Shown here one piece after another: positions 8,860-17,219 of a stretch of DNA of 64,000 nt. The DNA lies in assembly GCF_023015625.1 (NCBI RefSeq), contig NZ_JALKAH010000006.1, positions 1 through 64,000 of the forward strand, written 5' to 3'. Position numbers and translations under genes: made by a program. The notes beneath the pieces were generated by a model. It was not told the DNA's origin. It made no database searches and was given only the letters and a program-made list of their open reading frames with translations. Source of the DNA: Yoonia sp. F2084L (GTDB taxonomy: Bacteria > Pseudomonadota > Alphaproteobacteria > Rhodobacterales > Rhodobacteraceae). The first letter of the stretch is position 1; each line of letters begins with the position of its first letter.

Positions 8860-9857
8860 GTCTTGCGCCGCCCGCCAAGTGTAAACCACGCCAGCCACAA
8901 CAGCCCCACACCCCAGCCAATCACATAGCGGGTCGTGCGGTCCTGCACCAACTGGCGCGCAAAGCCTTCCAGCAGTGCCGCCACCAGCAGCATGAGTGCG
9001 GCAACCAGTGCCAGCTTCACGGCATCCTTGCCCGCCAGCCGCAACGCCTCTTTGCGGCTGTACTGTCCAGGGAACAGGACCGCAGCACCCAGTTGCAGAC
9101 CACCCCCGCACGCGATGCAGATCGCCGACAGCTCGGTCACGCCATGCACCGACAGCCATCCCCCCAAATCCCAGCCAATCCCGCGATCCACATGCAGCGC
9201 ATAGAACGATCCAAAGATCAGCCCATTGTAAAACGTCAGCAAAATGGCAGGCAGGCAGGCAAAAACACCCAACCCAAAGACAAAAATCGCGATCCGCGTG
9301 TTGTGCGAAAACAGGAAAGTGGCAAAGGCCCCAAGGCCCGCCGCCTGCGGGTCGGTGTCGTAGATGACGGCCAGCAGCGATGCGGTTGACGCCTCTGGCC
9401 CGCGCCCATCGGCCAGCCCGGGCGGCATAAAGACGTAATACCAGTCAGCGCTTTCCATATAAAGCAGATAGCCCACCAAGGCGCCCAAACCCATGCACAA
9501 GAAACCCAGCGCGATATAAAGCGCAGAGCGACGCATCGCCTGCGGTGCACTGGTGGCAAAGAACCGGCCAAAGACACCGCCAAGCCGCTCTTGCGGGGCA
9601 TAAACGCTTAGATAGGCGCGCGCCGCCAAAGCCTCCAGATAGGCCAGCAACGCCTTATCAAGCGAGATTTCGCGCGCGATTGCCAGCGACGTCGTCGCCT
9701 GCCGGTACAGCGATGCCAGATCGCGGGCCTCGTCAAATTGCAGGGTCTGCGCGCCGGATTTTTCGGCTTTCATGACAAGCCCTTCCAGACGCAGCCAATC
9801 GGCTTCGCGTTCCTGACGGAACCGCGCCGACCTGATCAATGTGGCATTATCAACCAT
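8856..9857 (-). CDS. SpoIIM-like (DUF95) membrane protein
   Basis: The 333-residue protein has an N-terminal cytoplasmic helical region (residues 1-100) followed by about six membrane segments with the family hallmarks: ALGFLCMGLGALVGYLLY, FLFSHNTRIAIFVFGLGVFACLPAILLTFYNGLIFGSF and a GWLSVHGVTELSAICIACGGGLQLG segment. Stage II sporulation protein M homologues are widespread in non-sporulating bacteria, where they accompany MoxR and DUF58 genes. It overlaps the DUF58 stop by one base upstream and the RDD start downstream, so translation is probably coupled. Role inferred only from context. Confidence 0.8.
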   Translation of the reverse strand: MVDNATLIRSARFRQEREADWLRLEGLVMKAEKSGAQTLQFDEARDLASLYRQATTSLAIAREISLDKALLAYLEALAARAYLSVYAPQERLGGVFGRFFATSAPQAMRRSALYIALGFLCMGLGALVGYLLYMESADWYYVFMPPGLADGRGPEASTASLLAVIYDTDPQAAGLGAFATFLFSHNTRIAIFVFGLGVFACLPAILLTFYNGLIFGSFYALHVDRGIGWDLGGWLSVHGVTELSAICIACGGGLQLGAAVLFPGQYSRKEALRLAGKDAVKLALVAALMLLVAALLEGFARQLVQDRTTRYVIGWGVGLLWLAWFTLGGRRKT

Positions 9858-11122
9858 CAGATCAGCTCCCGGTCTTTGATGTCCAGATAGGCCGAGATCA
9901 ACCGCCCCGTGACCTGCGCGGGCTTGGCATCAATCACCGTCACACCAAGACGGTTCAGCCGTTCCAGCACCAGCCGCCGTTCCGCAATAGACTGGTTCGC
10001 GGCCACAAGGGTCGCAACACCTGACAGATCATCAGGGGGTTGATCCACGATCCCTTCAATATCGGGGTCACGAATGGCGACAAAGATGATCAGATGCCGC
10101 TTGGACAGGATACCGATGTTTTCGATCATCAACTCAGCCGAGGTCGTGTCGACAAAGTCTGTAAAGATCACGATCAGACTGCGCTTGGGCGTGCGGGCGT
10201 TCAATTCGGTCAGGGCAAGCGTGTGGTTCGTTTCGCGGCTGACATAGTCAAGCTCTGCCGCCCAGCTGCGCAGGCGGACAAAAGCGGCACGCCCCGGTTC
10301 CGGCTTGGCGAATGACCGGGGCCGCACGTCATAGGCATAATGGCCCACCAGATCACCACCAATGGACGCGGCCCATGCCACGGCAAGGGCGGCGGTAACG
10401 GCATGGTCGATCTTGGGCAATCCGCCGATTTCCTCGCGCATCAAAAACCCGTTGTCGATGGCAAGGATCACATGGTGGTTACGCTCGGCCCGCAGTTCCT
10501 TGGCGACCAGCGACCGTTTGCGCGCGGATCGTTTCCAGTCGATAGATTTCACATCCATCCCCTGCACAAAGTCCCGTAGCTGATGAAACTCGGACCCGTC
10601 GCCGATGGCACGGTTTTCCTTCATCCCGAAAAGCGTACTGACCACCGTTGTAGTCAAAGCCCCCGATTGGATCGCGCGGATATTCGGCACCACGCGGATT
10701 TCAGCACCAAGGGCACGCTTGGGCACAAATTCAAACAAGCGCAGCCGGGACGGCCAAATGAACCACACATAGGGTAAGGTCCAAACGCCGCGCCGTTTGG
10801 CACGCACAGTGATATCGGCGCGGTCCTGCATTGGATCAAGATCAACCTCGGCAGGGCCACTCAGCCCCTCGGGCCAATCAAACCGCATCTGTTGGGCGAC
10901 ACCCTTGGGGTCATCCATCAGGCGCAGGGTAAAACTCTCACCCACGAAAACCTCAGGCGGCAGTTCACTGCGCAAAGGCCCCACCCGGCGCGGTGACAGG
11001 ACCAGATCAGCAACAGACATCAGCGCCAGCGCAACCCACGGCAACAGGGCCACGTCCTGTAACGCGCCGCCAATGACCGATACCAGCACGGTAAAGGTTA
11101 GCGCCGCCACCGCAGCCGCCAA
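9857..11122 (-). CDS. DUF58 domain (VWA-like) membrane-anchored protein
   Basis: Two N-terminal hydrophobic segments anchor the protein. The C-terminal half is a DUF58/VWA-like domain with the canonical block GDGSEFHQLRDFVQGMDVKSIDWKRSARKRSLVAKEL and the strand HVILAIDNGFLM, where the metal-site motif (D.S.S in classical VWA) is degenerate. DUF58 proteins are the usual partners of MoxR ATPases. The start is uncertain: the frame shown begins at TTG 11122, but CTG at 11146 would overlap the moxR stop and give a positively charged N-terminus (RPSRR) before TM1. It is probably a client or adaptor of the adjacent ATPase. Confidence 0.8.
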   Translation of the reverse strand: MAAAVAALTFTVLVSVIGGALQDVALLPWVALALMSVADLVLSPRRVGPLRSELPPEVFVGESFTLRLMDDPKGVAQQMRFDWPEGLSGPAEVDLDPMQDRADITVRAKRRGVWTLPYVWFIWPSRLRLFEFVPKRALGAEIRVVPNIRAIQSGALTTTVVSTLFGMKENRAIGDGSEFHQLRDFVQGMDVKSIDWKRSARKRSLVAKELRAERNHHVILAIDNGFLMREEIGGLPKIDHAVTAALAVAWAASIGGDLVGHYAYDVRPRSFAKPEPGRAAFVRLRSWAAELDYVSRETNHTLALTELNARTPKRSLIVIFTDFVDTTSAELMIENIGILSKRHLIIFVAIRDPDIEGIVDQPPDDLSGVATLVAANQSIAERRLVLERLNRLGVTVIDAKPAQVTGRLISAYLDIKDRELI

Positions 11123-11142
11123 AAATCTGCGCGATGGGCGTA

Positions 11143-12099
11143 TCAGCGCGGGGCCTCGATCTGGTTGAGGATGTTTTCAAGCACCATATCCGACGACTGC
11201 CCCTCAATCTCGGCTGCGGGGCCCAGCACCACACGGTGCCGCAGCGCTGGCGCAAACAGCCGTTTGACATCATCCGGGATCGCAAAGTCACGCCCATTCA
11301 ACGCGGCCGTCACCCGCGTGGCCAAAGCCAGCGCATCAGCCGCACGGGTTGAGGCACCAAAAGCGATATCAGCAGTCTCACGCGTCGCCCGGACAAGGCG
11401 CAATATGTAGGCCAGAATGTTGTCATCCAGAATGATCCCGTCAATCACTGCACGGCTGGCGGCCAGGGTTTCAGCGGTCAGAACCGGCGTGATACCATCG
11501 GTTTCACCAGAGGCGTTCACCGGTTTGGCAGCATGTTGTTGCAGGATTGCCATTTCGGCGGCCTCATCCGGGAAATCAACCATGACCTTGAACAAAAAGC
11601 GGTCCAACTGCGCCTCGGGCAAAGGATAAGTGCCTTGCTGTTCAATCGGGTTCTGGGTGGCGACAACGATAAAGTTATTGCCCAGCGAATGATCCGCCCC
11701 GTCAATCGACACCACCTGTTCGTTCATCGCCTGCAACAGGGCGGCCTGGGTCTTGGGCGGGGCGCGGTTGATCTCATCCGCCAGCAGAACCTCGCTAAAG
11801 ACAGGACCCTTGGTCAGAATGAAATCATTGGTCTGAAAGTTAAAGATCGAGGTGCCCAGCACATCCCCCGGCATCAAATCAGGGGTAAACTGGATGCGGC
11901 CAAAGTCCAGCGACATGGCCGCGGCAAAGCTGCGCGCCAGCAAGGTCTTGGCGGTTCCGGGCGGCCCTTCCAGCAACACATGCCCCCGCGCAAAAAGGGC
12001 GGTGATCAGCATATCAACGACCTCTTCCTGCCCCAGGACCTTTTTGCCGATCTCGGCGCGCAGTTGATCCGCAAGTGCGGTCAGTTCTTCAAGTGTCAT
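11143..12099 (-). CDS. MoxR-family AAA+ ATPase (second, membrane-module copy)
   Basis: The 318-residue protein is a canonical MoxR ATPase with Walker A GPPGTAKT (residues 45-52), Walker B LLADE (105-109) followed by INRAPPKTQAALLQAM, and sensor 1 in NNFIVVATQNP. MoxR enzymes use ATP to load metals onto, or remodel, VWA-domain partners. Here the likely partner is the DUF58 protein just downstream. It overlaps the DUF4350 gene by 11 bases. It is clearly different from the other AAA+ protein of the operon (19599-20690), which has a degenerate Walker B. Confidence 0.92.
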   Translation of the reverse strand: MTLEELTALADQLRAEIGKKVLGQEEVVDMLITALFARGHVLLEGPPGTAKTLLARSFAAAMSLDFGRIQFTPDLMPGDVLGTSIFNFQTNDFILTKGPVFSEVLLADEINRAPPKTQAALLQAMNEQVVSIDGADHSLGNNFIVVATQNPIEQQGTYPLPEAQLDRFLFKVMVDFPDEAAEMAILQQHAAKPVNASGETDGITPVLTAETLAASRAVIDGIILDDNILAYILRLVRATRETADIAFGASTRAADALALATRVTAALNGRDFAIPDDVKRLFAPALRHRVVLGPAAEIEGQSSDMVLENILNQIEAPR

Positions 12100-13405
12100 G
12101 CGTGATTTGCTCCAGTATTCTGTCCAGGTCAGCGACGGCGGCCATGGCCTGCGCAGGTGTTGCGCTATCGGGCATTGACCACATCAGGTTCAGTATTTCA
12201 GCCAAGGCCTTGGCGTGTTTGGGATGACGGCGTTGGGTATAGGCCAGAAACGCCTGCGGGTTTGATAGCGCGCGGGCGTGGGCGGCACCAAAAAGGGCCG
12301 TTGCCGTGGCAGCCAACCGGGCCTTGCTATAGTCCGATACCAGCGCACCATCACGGTTTGACAGGCGCATCAAACGGGCGCGCGCACCGATGGCCATCAT
12401 CTTGCTGGCCCCAACGCCGTCAGGTTCGGGACGCTGCGGGCCAAACCGCAGCGCCGCGCGCCACAGCGTCAGGAACGTCGCAATCGCAAAGCCGATCCAC
12501 ATCAACGCAAAGGGCGGCTCAAAGAACCGCATCAGGTCGGCCCATGTGCGGTCGCGCTGCACCTGATCTTCGATGCGGGTCAGCCAGTTATCGCGGCTAT
12601 AGTCGATGACGATCGACTTATCAGCGGCAAGCGCGGTCAATAGATCACGGACCAAAAAGGCGTTGCCGCCCAGAACAAGCCCATGATTGTTGATCAGATC
12701 AGGGTCAGACAGCACCAGCACCGTTTCCTGCAAATCAGTCCATGCCAGCGGACATTCCGCCAGGATCATCGCATCAGCACTGCCCAGAATGGGCCGACAG
12801 CCCTTGGCCGCAAAGGTCTGTGCGGCATAGATCACGGCCTCATGCGGGCCCGCAGTTTGCCGGTTTGAAAAGGACACGAAAGGTTCACGCCCATAGGAAA
12901 ACGCCAGCTGATCAACGTCCAGCACATCATCCAGGGTTTGCGTCAACCGCTCACGTTCGACCAACAACAATGGGTGCACCAAACCTGTCAGCCGCATCCC
13001 GGTGCGCCACTTGGGCAGGACCAGCATCGTCGGAACCTCACTTGCCTTATCCTGCACCACATCAAGGAAAAGATCGTATTCGTCCTGCTGGATAATCAAC
13101 TCTTCTTGCGTCTCTGGCAGCGCGCGATCCGCCGTCAGGTCGGTGTCATAAAGCGGAAGGATCAGCAAACCGATGTCATCTGTATTCAGCGACCACCCCC
13201 CCACAAAGCTTTGCACATCCGCGTCTTGCGACGACATCCAGACCTGTAAGCCATTCAATCCGGCGGGTGAGCTGCGCAATGCCTGTTGGCGCTGCGACAT
13301 CACATAAAACAGCGCGCCGACAATCAGCACGGCCAGCAACCCAAGGATCAGCTTATCCGCCCCGATCTTTGGTGCGTCCGGGGTGTTTTGATCCACCTGC
13401 GTCAT
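12089..13405 (-). CDS. DUF4350 domain membrane protein
   Basis: The 438-residue protein has one N-terminal membrane segment (LILGLLAVLIVGALFYVMSQRQQALRSSPAGLNGLQVW) and an extracytoplasmic domain with the DUF4350 layout, resembling GATase-like folds in gliding-motility and MoxR-linked proteins. A second membrane helix lies near residues 293-315 (FEPPFALMWIGFAIATFLTLWRAA), followed by a cytoplasmic helical tail. DUF4350 genes are regular companions of moxR-DUF58. It overlaps the DUF4129 gene by 4 bases and moxR by 11. Function unknown. Confidence 0.75.
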   Translation of the reverse strand: MTQVDQNTPDAPKIGADKLILGLLAVLIVGALFYVMSQRQQALRSSPAGLNGLQVWMSSQDADVQSFVGGWSLNTDDIGLLILPLYDTDLTADRALPETQEELIIQQDEYDLFLDVVQDKASEVPTMLVLPKWRTGMRLTGLVHPLLLVERERLTQTLDDVLDVDQLAFSYGREPFVSFSNRQTAGPHEAVIYAAQTFAAKGCRPILGSADAMILAECPLAWTDLQETVLVLSDPDLINNHGLVLGGNAFLVRDLLTALAADKSIVIDYSRDNWLTRIEDQVQRDRTWADLMRFFEPPFALMWIGFAIATFLTLWRAALRFGPQRPEPDGVGASKMMAIGARARLMRLSNRDGALVSDYSKARLAATATALFGAAHARALSNPQAFLAYTQRRHPKHAKALAEILNLMWSMPDSATPAQAMAAVADLDRILEQITHDT

Positions 13406-14118
13406 TGCGTCAGCATCGGGCGCAGGCGGTCCAGATGGCCGCGAAATTCATCCTCGGTCACGTCACGACCGCCGAACTGGACACGTTCACTTGCAAACAC
13501 CAGCGCCTGCAACGCATCACGCTGCGCAAAGCTGCGTGGCACACTGCGCAGCGCATCGCGGTCGGTCCAGCTATCCTGCAACAAAACACCCTGAGCCGAG
13601 ACAGCGCGCGCCAGCAGGGTTTTGCACAGTGCCACCAGTGCGGCACGCCGGTCGGCCATGCGCAAGACGGCATCAATGGCCAGGGGCTGCGCATCACCGG
13701 GTTTGCTTGCCGCTCTCTGACGGTGTCCTGCCTTGCCGCCATCACCGGGATTGCGCAGGAAAGACACCGGCAAGCGGCCCCCGAAGACCACAAACAGATA
13801 GACGATGCCAAACAGGATAAAGCTTGCGATCACGAGGGTAGAAACACGCAGACCCTCAAACGTCAGACGCCCGGCGGGACCGTCGGCGTCTTCTTCGCGT
13901 TCGGACTGCAAGGCTTGTGTGGTTTCCAACGGCGGGGCCGGTCGGGTGGGATCATAATAAACCACACGGCTGTCCACACCGCGCAACCGAATGGCACTTA
14001 GATAGGCCTCACCCGAAGCACTGACCTCCGCCTCACTCAAGGCTGCGTGCTGGGCCGTCACAGGTGGGGCAAACCCCATAAGAAGAAACAAAAATATCAA
14101 CCAATGCTTGCACGCCAT
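13402..14118 (-). CDS. DUF4129 domain protein with signal peptide
   Basis: With the ATG at 14118 the protein has 238 residues and starts with a clean signal peptide (MACKHWLIFLFLLMGFAPPVTA). The longer frame to 14190 would bury it. A membrane helix follows near residues 90-110 (VSTLVIASFILFGIVYLFVVFGG). The C-terminal region (LVALCKTLLARAVSAQGVLLQDSWTDRDALRSVPR...FGGRDVTEDEFRGHL) has the DUF4129 pattern, a short domain often found at the C-terminus of MoxR-linked transglutaminase-like proteins. It opens the membrane half of the operon, 73 bases after the SWIM gene stop. Confidence 0.7.
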   Translation of the reverse strand: MACKHWLIFLFLLMGFAPPVTAQHAALSEAEVSASGEAYLSAIRLRGVDSRVVYYDPTRPAPPLETTQALQSEREEDADGPAGRLTFEGLRVSTLVIASFILFGIVYLFVVFGGRLPVSFLRNPGDGGKAGHRQRAASKPGDAQPLAIDAVLRMADRRAALVALCKTLLARAVSAQGVLLQDSWTDRDALRSVPRSFAQRDALQALVFASERVQFGGRDVTEDEFRGHLDRLRPMLTQ

Positions 14119-14190
14119 ATGCGTGACGTTAGTCAACTGAATCTGGCGTGGCAACCAGCGCTTGCAGACTAAGATCACAGCCCTCCGCAT

Positions 14191-16110
14191 CTATGCCGCC
14201 AGTGCCGCTTGGGCGGCCAAATAGCTGACGCGCATCGCCTGATCTGCCGTCGTTTCTTTTTCAAAATCGCGCAAGGCCTGCGCCAAAAGCGCCAGTTGCA
14301 AATCATCGGCCCGCGCGGTCAACGCACCCAGCCCCGGCGATTTCCCAAACCGCAGCACCTCGGCCACGCTATCAAAAACCGCATGGCACAGCACACTGAC
14401 CTGCCCTGCAGGTAACGCACCCGGCCCGACCCCGCCAAACCGCACCTTATCCTTCAAAAACGAAAGCGCTCGGTCACCAAAAGCAGTCTTCTTCTGCGGC
14501 TGCTGATCCAGCGTCAGGTTCATGACCGCCAACGTCCCATCGCCCGCTTTGAAAAGAACCGCGACCAAAGTCAGTTGTTGCCGCAGATCCACCGCTGTCA
14601 CTTCGCACAGCATCGCGCGCACGGCGGCCTTATTGCTTTGCAGCCAAGCGACAGTCGTATGCTGATCGGCAGGGATCGTCACCGCAATCGCCGCATTGTT
14701 TTGGTCCGCAACACTGACCTCATAGCGCTGATCAAGATCGTGGAACTGCGCATCCCCGATATGGGCGGGGGCCAGCAACACGGGCACCGGGGCACCGGTT
14801 CCGCGCAACCCAACAGACGCGCGTCTGGCGATATCCGCCCGCGCCTCGGCCCAGTTCTGGAACGCGGCTTGGATCAGATCAGGCATCGGCAGACGGGTCC
14901 CCGATCCATGATCCCATGCGATCTGATTGTCCTCTGACACCCGCGCCTGCTGCAAATGCACGTGAGCGCCCATCAATTCGCGCGCGATACCACCGGACCA
15001 AAGCGGCGCATCATAGGCGTTGCGCGGGGAAAACCCGGGGTCCATCCCGGCGGCGCGCGCCTGCCCGGTTGTGTACCAGGTGCCCTCCTGCGGGGCGTAG
15101 CCATAGACCCGCAAGCCACGCGCACCGCTGGCCGCAGTCCATTGCACGGCCCCCAGCATGACCAGATCAAGATCATCATGGGCGCGGTAGTTGCGCCGCA
15201 GCGTGCCGGTCAGTTGGGTATCCTGGGGATGCGCCTCCAGCGCCTTGGCCAACGCATAGGCGCGCGACGCATCGGCCAGAAACCGGTCTTCGCGAAAATC
15301 AATGTGATGGGCGCGGTACTGGCGCGATTGCTGAACCAGCCCACGCAAAAGCGCCGTCAGGCGCGGCGCGGACTGCGCGCGGGCCGAGATCGACAAATCA
15401 AACACCAGATCCTCGGCCACAACAGCGCCGCCACCAAAAACGCCCGTGACCAAGGCGGTAATCGCCGATTGCACCTTGCCCAGAAACGCAGGTGACATCT
15501 GCGCGACCTTGTCCTCATCCTGCGTAACCTGATCTAGCGCCTGCGCCCCGGACTGCGCACGGGCGATCAATGCCGCCGCAGCCGCCATCCGCCGCTTGGC
15601 GGTTTTTGCCCCCTTAAACACAGCACCCGCCAACCCCTGCCCCGCCAGAAACACCACCGGGAACTCAACATCGGGTAATTGCACCGACAGGTTTGCGCCA
15701 TCTTCTGTCAAAGTGGCCCGTCCACTGATCCGGGCCAGATTGATCGCCTTGTCCCAATCAGCACCAGCGAATTTGCGTAAAGCCACCTCATCCAGTGCGT
15801 GCAATTCGTCCGCGGCCGATGTCACCGGGGCCGCCTCAACCGAGGCATCTTCGCGCAACGCGAATGTGGCCAGCAAAATATGCCGGCAAATCCCCGTCGC
15901 GGGACAATTGCATGTCGCCGCCGTCAGCCCGCTGGCCGGGATCATGACGGTCTTGCCGTCTGCCGTCACCGTTGCTGCCGCCTCGTCGCGGCTCTCGACA
16001 GCCGCCTTGCCGGCCTCGAAATCGCGTTTCGCGCGGCGAACAACGCCCACCGATACAAGAGCGGCAAGGGCGGTTTCATCATGCACGGCGATCATCTCAG
16101 ACAGGGTCAT
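14191..16110 (-). CDS. SWIM zinc-finger domain protein
   Basis: The 639-residue protein carries a SWIM zinc finger at residues 67-77 with the ligands C67, C69, C75 and H77 (CxCx5CxH). The remaining 550 residues are a helical region that I can assign to no named domain. SWIM fingers bind DNA or protein. In many bacteria this protein type travels with VWA, MoxR, DUF5682 and DUF4132 genes, as here. The ATG at 16110 overlaps the VWA gene stop as ATGA, which decides against the in-frame ATG at 16131. It is the last gene of the soluble half of the operon. Confidence 0.82.
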   Translation of the reverse strand: MTLSEMIAVHDETALAALVSVGVVRRAKRDFEAGKAAVESRDEAAATVTADGKTVMIPASGLTAATCNCPATGICRHILLATFALREDASVEAAPVTSAADELHALDEVALRKFAGADWDKAINLARISGRATLTEDGANLSVQLPDVEFPVVFLAGQGLAGAVFKGAKTAKRRMAAAAALIARAQSGAQALDQVTQDEDKVAQMSPAFLGKVQSAITALVTGVFGGGAVVAEDLVFDLSISARAQSAPRLTALLRGLVQQSRQYRAHHIDFREDRFLADASRAYALAKALEAHPQDTQLTGTLRRNYRAHDDLDLVMLGAVQWTAASGARGLRVYGYAPQEGTWYTTGQARAAGMDPGFSPRNAYDAPLWSGGIARELMGAHVHLQQARVSEDNQIAWDHGSGTRLPMPDLIQAAFQNWAEARADIARRASVGLRGTGAPVPVLLAPAHIGDAQFHDLDQRYEVSVADQNNAAIAVTIPADQHTTVAWLQSNKAAVRAMLCEVTAVDLRQQLTLVAVLFKAGDGTLAVMNLTLDQQPQKKTAFGDRALSFLKDKVRFGGVGPGALPAGQVSVLCHAVFDSVAEVLRFGKSPGLGALTARADDLQLALLAQALRDFEKETTADQAMRVSYLAAQAALAA

Positions 16111-17219
16111 GTCATGATCTCCGCCAGCCAACCTGCAAATTTATCCGGGGTCATCGCCCCCACCTGCATGCCGATATCGGCGGCCTTGCCCGCAACCATC
16201 GGATCAAAGTAGGGTGTGGCCTGTTCGTCCAAAGCCACCAGCCCGATCATCCGCACGCGGGCCTCGGCCATCCGGGCAAGCGCTGCATAAAGCGCGCGTG
16301 GCGACGCACCCTCGGCAAAGTCACTGATCAGGGCGAAAACCGTGCGTTCGGGGTCTGTAATGAAATCCTCGCAATAGGTCACGGCGCGGCCGATATTCGT
16401 CCCGCCGCCCAATTGCACAGACAGCAAAGTATCCAGCGGGTCCGTCAACTTATCGGACACATCAATGATTGAGGTATCAAACAAGACCATCTTCACCGTC
16501 ACACCCGGCAGACCACACAGGATCGTGGCCATCACGGCAGAATGGATCACGCTGTCAGTCATCGACCCCGATTGATCGACGCAAAGCACCACCGTCCACG
16601 GCAACCGCCGCTTTTCACGGCTGTTGAACCGCAAGGTCTGGGCGACAATCCGACGCGTATCGGGATCATAGGTCTTGAGGTTTTCGCGCAGCGTGTTGCG
16701 CCAGTCAAAATTCGCAGCGGAAGGGATATTTGACCGGCGAAACCTGTTCCGGCGACCCGAGAAGGCGCGCATCACATCATGGCGCAGGCGTTCCATGATG
16801 TCGCGAATGATCCGGTCAGCGACTTCGCGCAGCTTATCCTTGATCGCGGGATCAGCACGGTTATGAAACCCCAAGAGCACCTTTAACAGGTCCTGATTGG
16901 GCTCCAGACTGTCCAGCGTCGCGGGATCTTTAAGCAAATCCGTCAGCCCGTAACGGTCCAACGCATGTCCTTGCAGCGTTTCAAACACCGATTGCGGGAA
17001 CAGCCCCTTGGCCTTGCCCAGCCAGTTCAGTGCGTGCATTTGTGTCGGGTCCAGCGATCCGGGTCCGCGATCCTGTTCCAGCCCACGCCCCTGATATTCA
17101 CGCCCGTAAAGATAATCGAGCGATTGATCCATGCGCCCGTCCTGGCCGCCAAGACCACCCAACTGCTGATTGGCATAGCGCCCAAGCGCCAGACGCCAGC
17201 GTCTTGCACCCTCGCTCAT
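16107..17219 (-). CDS. VWA domain protein (MoxR partner)
   Basis: The 370-residue protein has an N-terminal helical region (1-200) and a C-terminal von Willebrand factor A domain. The domain starts with an intact metal-ion-dependent adhesion motif DQSGS (residues 215-219), a GGGTNIGRAV threonine segment and FALISDFAEGA carrying the later aspartate. A complete MIDAS suggests it binds a divalent metal, consistent with maturation by the MoxR ATPase two genes upstream. The ATG at 17219 overlaps the DUF5682 stop as ATGA. This two-part architecture is typical of the VWA protein in SWIM/MoxR gene clusters. Confidence 0.88.
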   Translation of the reverse strand: MSEGARRWRLALGRYANQQLGGLGGQDGRMDQSLDYLYGREYQGRGLEQDRGPGSLDPTQMHALNWLGKAKGLFPQSVFETLQGHALDRYGLTDLLKDPATLDSLEPNQDLLKVLLGFHNRADPAIKDKLREVADRIIRDIMERLRHDVMRAFSGRRNRFRRSNIPSAANFDWRNTLRENLKTYDPDTRRIVAQTLRFNSREKRRLPWTVVLCVDQSGSMTDSVIHSAVMATILCGLPGVTVKMVLFDTSIIDVSDKLTDPLDTLLSVQLGGGTNIGRAVTYCEDFITDPERTVFALISDFAEGASPRALYAALARMAEARVRMIGLVALDEQATPYFDPMVAGKAADIGMQVGAMTPDKFAGWLAEIMT